Source of the DNA: CBDAKK01 sp965196605
Lineage (GTDB): Bacteria; Spirochaetota; Spirochaetia; WTKD01; G963693115
Assembly: GCA_965196605.1 (NCBI GenBank)
Contig: CBDAKK010000003.1
Span: 124,001 to 188,000 of the forward strand
Length of the DNA: 64,000 bases
Direction of reading: 5' to 3'
Positions within the stretch are counted from its first letter, which is position 1; every line of letters begins with the position of its first letter. The translations under genes and the position numbers were made by a program. Positions 61,526 to 64,000 of this stretch are shown in pieces. Under the pieces are notes generated by a model, which did not search any database, had not been told where the DNA came from, and was given only the letters and a program-made list of their open reading frames with translations.

Positions 61526-63319
61526 CTAGCGCAGCACCGCCTTTATGCGGCGCACTCCTTGAGACGAGGATTGTTCCTTGACAATTTTAAACGCGCCAAG
61601 CTCTTGCGTGTTTTGCACATGTGGACCACCGCAGACTTCCTTTGAAAACGTGCCCATAGAGTACACGCTCACCACTTCGTCATACTTTTCACCAAAAAAA
61701 GCCAAAGCGCCCTTGCCGCGCGCCTCGTCCAGACTCATGGTTTCAAGCTCAACGGGCACCGCAAGGCGTATCTGCTCATTCACCAGTTCTTCCACGCGCG
61801 CCACTTCTTCGCTCGTCATTTTCTGAGGGTGCGAAAAGTCGAAGCGCAGCCTGTCCTTGGTAATGTTGCTGCCCTTTTGGCTTACGTGCGTACCCAAGAC
61901 GCGCCGCAGGGCCTCATGCAACAAGTGCGTAGCCGTGTGCAACTTGGTGGTCTCCATGCCGTGGTCGGCAAGCCCACCCTTAAAGGTTTGGTTGCTGTCA
62001 TCCCGCGAAGTCTCTTGATGCACTGCAAAGGCCTTGTCAAAACCCGCGTCATCCACGCTCAGCCCCTGCTCCCTTGCAAGCTCGTCCGTCATTTCTCGTG
62101 GAAAGCCATAGGTGTCGTAGAGATGAAAGGCGTCCTCGCCCGCAATTTCACGTGCGCCCGCAGCCTTAAGCCTCTGCGAGATTTTCTCAAACTCCTTTTC
62201 GCCGCGGCGCAGGGTGTTGGCAAAACGCTCCTCCTCCACGCTCAGCTCCTTTAATATAAAGTCCCTTGTTTTTTTAAGCAGCGGGTAGACGGAGGAATAC
62301 ACGTCAATAATCGCCTCGGCGGGCGCGCACAAAAATTCTGCAGCGGCGCCAAGCTGCCGTCCAAAGCGCATTGCACGCCTAATAAGGCGCCGCAGTATGT
62401 AGCCCTGCCCCACGTTTGAAGGCGTAATGGCCTTTTCATCGCCCAGCAAAAAGACTGCCGTGCGCACATGGTCAGACACAATGCGCAGCGCCCTGTTTGT
62501 TTCAGCACATTCCGCAGTCTCCACAAGGCAATAGCGGTGCTCTTGCACACTCTCTAGCGCTGCAAAAACGGGCGCAAACAACTCCGTCTCAAAGACGCTT
62601 GCCTTGCCTTGCAAAATTGCGGCCGTGCGCTCAAGCCCCATGCCCGTGTCAACACATCGGCGTTCCAGCTTTTCATACCTACCTTCAGCAGTCTTGCGGT
62701 ACTGCATAAACACGTCATTCCAAATTTCTAAGTGTCGCCCTTCCTCAAGCGTGCTGCTAGCCGCTCGCTGCGGCGCGGTGTCAAAAAACATTTCGGTGTC
62801 AGGTCCACAAGGTCCCGTCTGCCCCGGAGGCCCCCACCAGTTGTTGCTCCTGTCCAAAAAGTGTATGCGCGAACGTGGTATTCCTAAGTCCTCCCACAGT
62901 CGCGCGGACTCCTCATCCGCGGGTATAGCTTCATCACCTTCGTACACGCTCACCGACAAGCGCTCCACGGGTATTCCCAAATACTCCCCATCGGTAAGAA
63001 ACTCAAAGCTCATGCGTATAGCTTCTTCTTTAAAGTAGTCCCCTAGTGACCAGTTGCCCAGCATCTCAAAAAAGGTCAAGTGCGAATGGTCGCCCACGCT
63101 CTCTATGTCGCCCGTGCGCATGCAGCGCTGGCAGTTGACCAAACGTTTTCCCGCGGGGTGCGCCTCACCCATAATGTAAGGCACCAGTGGGTGCATGCCC
63201 GCTGTGGTAAAAAGCACCGTAGGATCATTTTCGGGGATAAGAGACGCCCCCCGTATGCGCGCGTGCCCGTGCTTCTCAAAAAAGCGCAGGTACTTCTCTC
63301 GTAAATCAAATGCTTTCAT
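61526..63319 (-). CDS. alaS: Alanyl-tRNA synthetase (short form without C-Ala domain)
   Basis: 597 residues; typical bacterial AlaRS has about 875. Aminoacylation core is complete: RFFEKHGHARIRGASLIPENDPTVLFTTAGM, NCQRCMRTGDIESVGDHSHLTFFEMLGNWS, GPCGPDTEMFFD, CVDTGMGLERTAA. The editing domain is also complete (HTATHLLHEAL, EVCGGPHVQNTQELG). The oligomerisation/C-Ala (DHHA1) domain is absent, as known for spirochaete AlaRS. No frameshift is seen; the protein ends naturally (RRIKAVLR). Stands alone, opposite to uvrB. Confidence 0.95.
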   Translation of the reverse strand: MKAFDLREKYLRFFEKHGHARIRGASLIPENDPTVLFTTAGMHPLVPYIMGEAHPAGKRLVNCQRCMRTGDIESVGDHSHLTFFEMLGNWSLGDYFKEEAIRMSFEFLTDGEYLGIPVERLSVSVYEGDEAIPADEESARLWEDLGIPRSRIHFLDRSNNWWGPPGQTGPCGPDTEMFFDTAPQRAASSTLEEGRHLEIWNDVFMQYRKTAEGRYEKLERRCVDTGMGLERTAAILQGKASVFETELFAPVFAALESVQEHRYCLVETAECAETNRALRIVSDHVRTAVFLLGDEKAITPSNVGQGYILRRLIRRAMRFGRQLGAAAEFLCAPAEAIIDVYSSVYPLLKKTRDFILKELSVEEERFANTLRRGEKEFEKISQRLKAAGAREIAGEDAFHLYDTYGFPREMTDELAREQGLSVDDAGFDKAFAVHQETSRDDSNQTFKGGLADHGMETTKLHTATHLLHEALRRVLGTHVSQKGSNITKDRLRFDFSHPQKMTSEEVARVEELVNEQIRLAVPVELETMSLDEARGKGALAFFGEKYDEVVSVYSMGTFSKEVCGGPHVQNTQELGAFKIVKEQSSSQGVRRIKAVLR

Positions 63320-63586
63320 GCTAGTCTCTTTTTTACTCCGCTCATAGTCTTTTATATTATTGTAGTGGCTTGCTCATGCAGAGGCAAAGTTGCCCTTGTG
63401 GGGCGCCCACACACGCGCGGCAAGGGTAATAATTCGCACGCGGGCCGCAATGCCCTATAGCTACATCATTTTTCACGCGTTCGTTCTTAATTAACTTTTA
63501 CGTTGAAAAAGGAGAGTTTTATTTTACAAATATTTTAACAAAGCTCTAGTCGGATTGTGGAACTATTACTATACATACAATGTATT
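63320..63586. other. Intergenic region before the last lipoprotein, with a weak hairpin-repeat copy D
   Basis: GC-rich up to about 63480, then AT-rich. At 63537-63571 AAGCTCTAGTCGGATTGT..ACTATTAC resembles hairpin repeats A-C (AAGCTCTGTCGATATTGT..ACTATTGC) but has indels. It would again mark the left edge of a lipoprotein gene. Confidence 0.4.
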
Positions 63587-64000
63587 ATGAATTATTTAAA
63601 GTATAGTGTAGTGCTCTTAATAAGTATTTTTATATATGCGTGTCCTCCTCCTGACACTAAGAGTGCTGATGGCAATGTTGAAAAGAAACAGTCCGAAGAA
63701 AAAGTTCAGGCGCAGGGTCTTACTGCTGCTGACCTCGTTGGACTAGTTGAGTACGAAACAAGGTCTCCCGATGGAAACTATAGAATTGGTGATCTCGGTA
63801 AAGTAGTGGTTTCAGACTCAAGCACAAAACGGCAGTTGACCATAGTAAAAGACATTGCCCGTATTCCCGACAAGGCCTTTCGTAATAAAAAACTTACTTC
63901 GGTGAGCATTCCCAATGCGGTAAAAAGTCTTGGGCTTGCAGTGTTTGTAGGCAATACTGATCTTGCTACGGTTACCTTGCCCAAAGAATTGTTTGACAAG
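63587..64000 (+). CDS. Leucine-rich repeat lipoprotein, 5' part (runs off the window)
   Basis: An open frame of 138 codons from the ATG at 63587 to the window edge. Signal peptide MNYLKYSVVLLISIFIYAC ends in a likely lipidated Cys at 19, followed by PPPDTKSADG. From about residue 90, IVKDIARIPDKAFRNKKLTSVSIPNAV and LGLAVFVGNTDLATVTLP are BspA-type LRR_5 units. No ribosome-binding site is evident; an ATG at 63580 is out of frame and closes after eight codons. AT-rich start. Confidence 0.8.
   Translation, partial: MNYLKYSVVLLISIFIYACPPPDTKSADGNVEKKQSEEKVQAQGLTAADLVGLVEYETRSPDGNYRIGDLGKVVVSDSSTKRQLTIVKDIARIPDKAFRNKKLTSVSIPNAVKSLGLAVFVGNTDLATVTLPKELFDK

Overview
The window reads as a chromosome segment of a host-associated Treponema. 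Several things point there: lipoproteins with loose spirochaete lipoboxes; BspA-type leucine-rich and DUF285 surface proteins; a Borrelia Bdr-like coiled-coil membrane protein; alanyl- and threonyl-tRNA synthetases shortened as in spirochaetes; and a CapD / SpsC pair followed by oxidoreductase-derived genes, an order I recall from T. pallidum. Core genes are moderately GC-rich. The accessory genes (about 13.7-15.7, 23.7-28.2, 39.1-40.0 and 42.3-47.8 kb) are visibly AT-rich and look acquired.

Layout. 0-3.2 kb: tandem 151-bp repeats, a gene scrap and a DUF285 lipoprotein. 3.3-7.5 kb: inositol-type genes (iolG, an IolE-like TIM barrel, a VOC protein), a TauE/SafE exporter, nrdR and a small membrane protein. 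7.9-13.4 kb: a sugar or polyol ABC importer operon with a nonsense-interrupted zinc dehydrogenase and an aldose epimerase. 13.7-15.7 kb: a GmrSD-type restriction gene split by a stop codon. 15.9-23.3 kb: HD hydrolase, mutL, Bdr-like protein, groES, and aroA/fumC on the minus strand. 23.5-28.4 kb: two divergent leucine-rich lipoproteins between direct repeats of the cmoB 3' end. 28.4-37.2 kb (minus): a tkt-MFS-MFS-cmoA-cmoB operon and dinG. 37.4-42 kb: a beta-propeller lipoprotein and marR around a palindrome, a broken gene, a YdcF-like gene and a SPOR-domain gene. 42.3-47.8 kb: a giant lipoprotein gene with a C9 tract at a frame break, flanked by 42-bp direct repeats. 48.1-53.6 kb: CapD-like, SpsC-like and three degenerate molybdenum-hydroxylase-like genes. 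53.7-57.5 kb: thrS, an M32 carboxypeptidase and a CDP-alcohol phosphatidyltransferase. 58.2-63.3 kb: uvrB, a lipoprotein and alaS, between arrays of dispersed repeats. 63.6 kb onward: the start of another leucine-rich lipoprotein.

Two themes stand out. First, surface lipoprotein genes sit in AT-rich blocks bounded by short direct repeats, which suggests they are exchanged as cassettes. Second, several long genes are cut by one in-frame stop or a homopolymer frame break, which suggests decay or on/off switching. The most novel locus is the trio at 50.6-53.6 kb. It keeps the three-subunit order of xanthine-dehydrogenase-family enzymes, but the Fe-S and FAD subunits have lost nearly all recognisable cofactor motifs. 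No tRNA, rRNA, CRISPR array, transposase or integrase was recognised.
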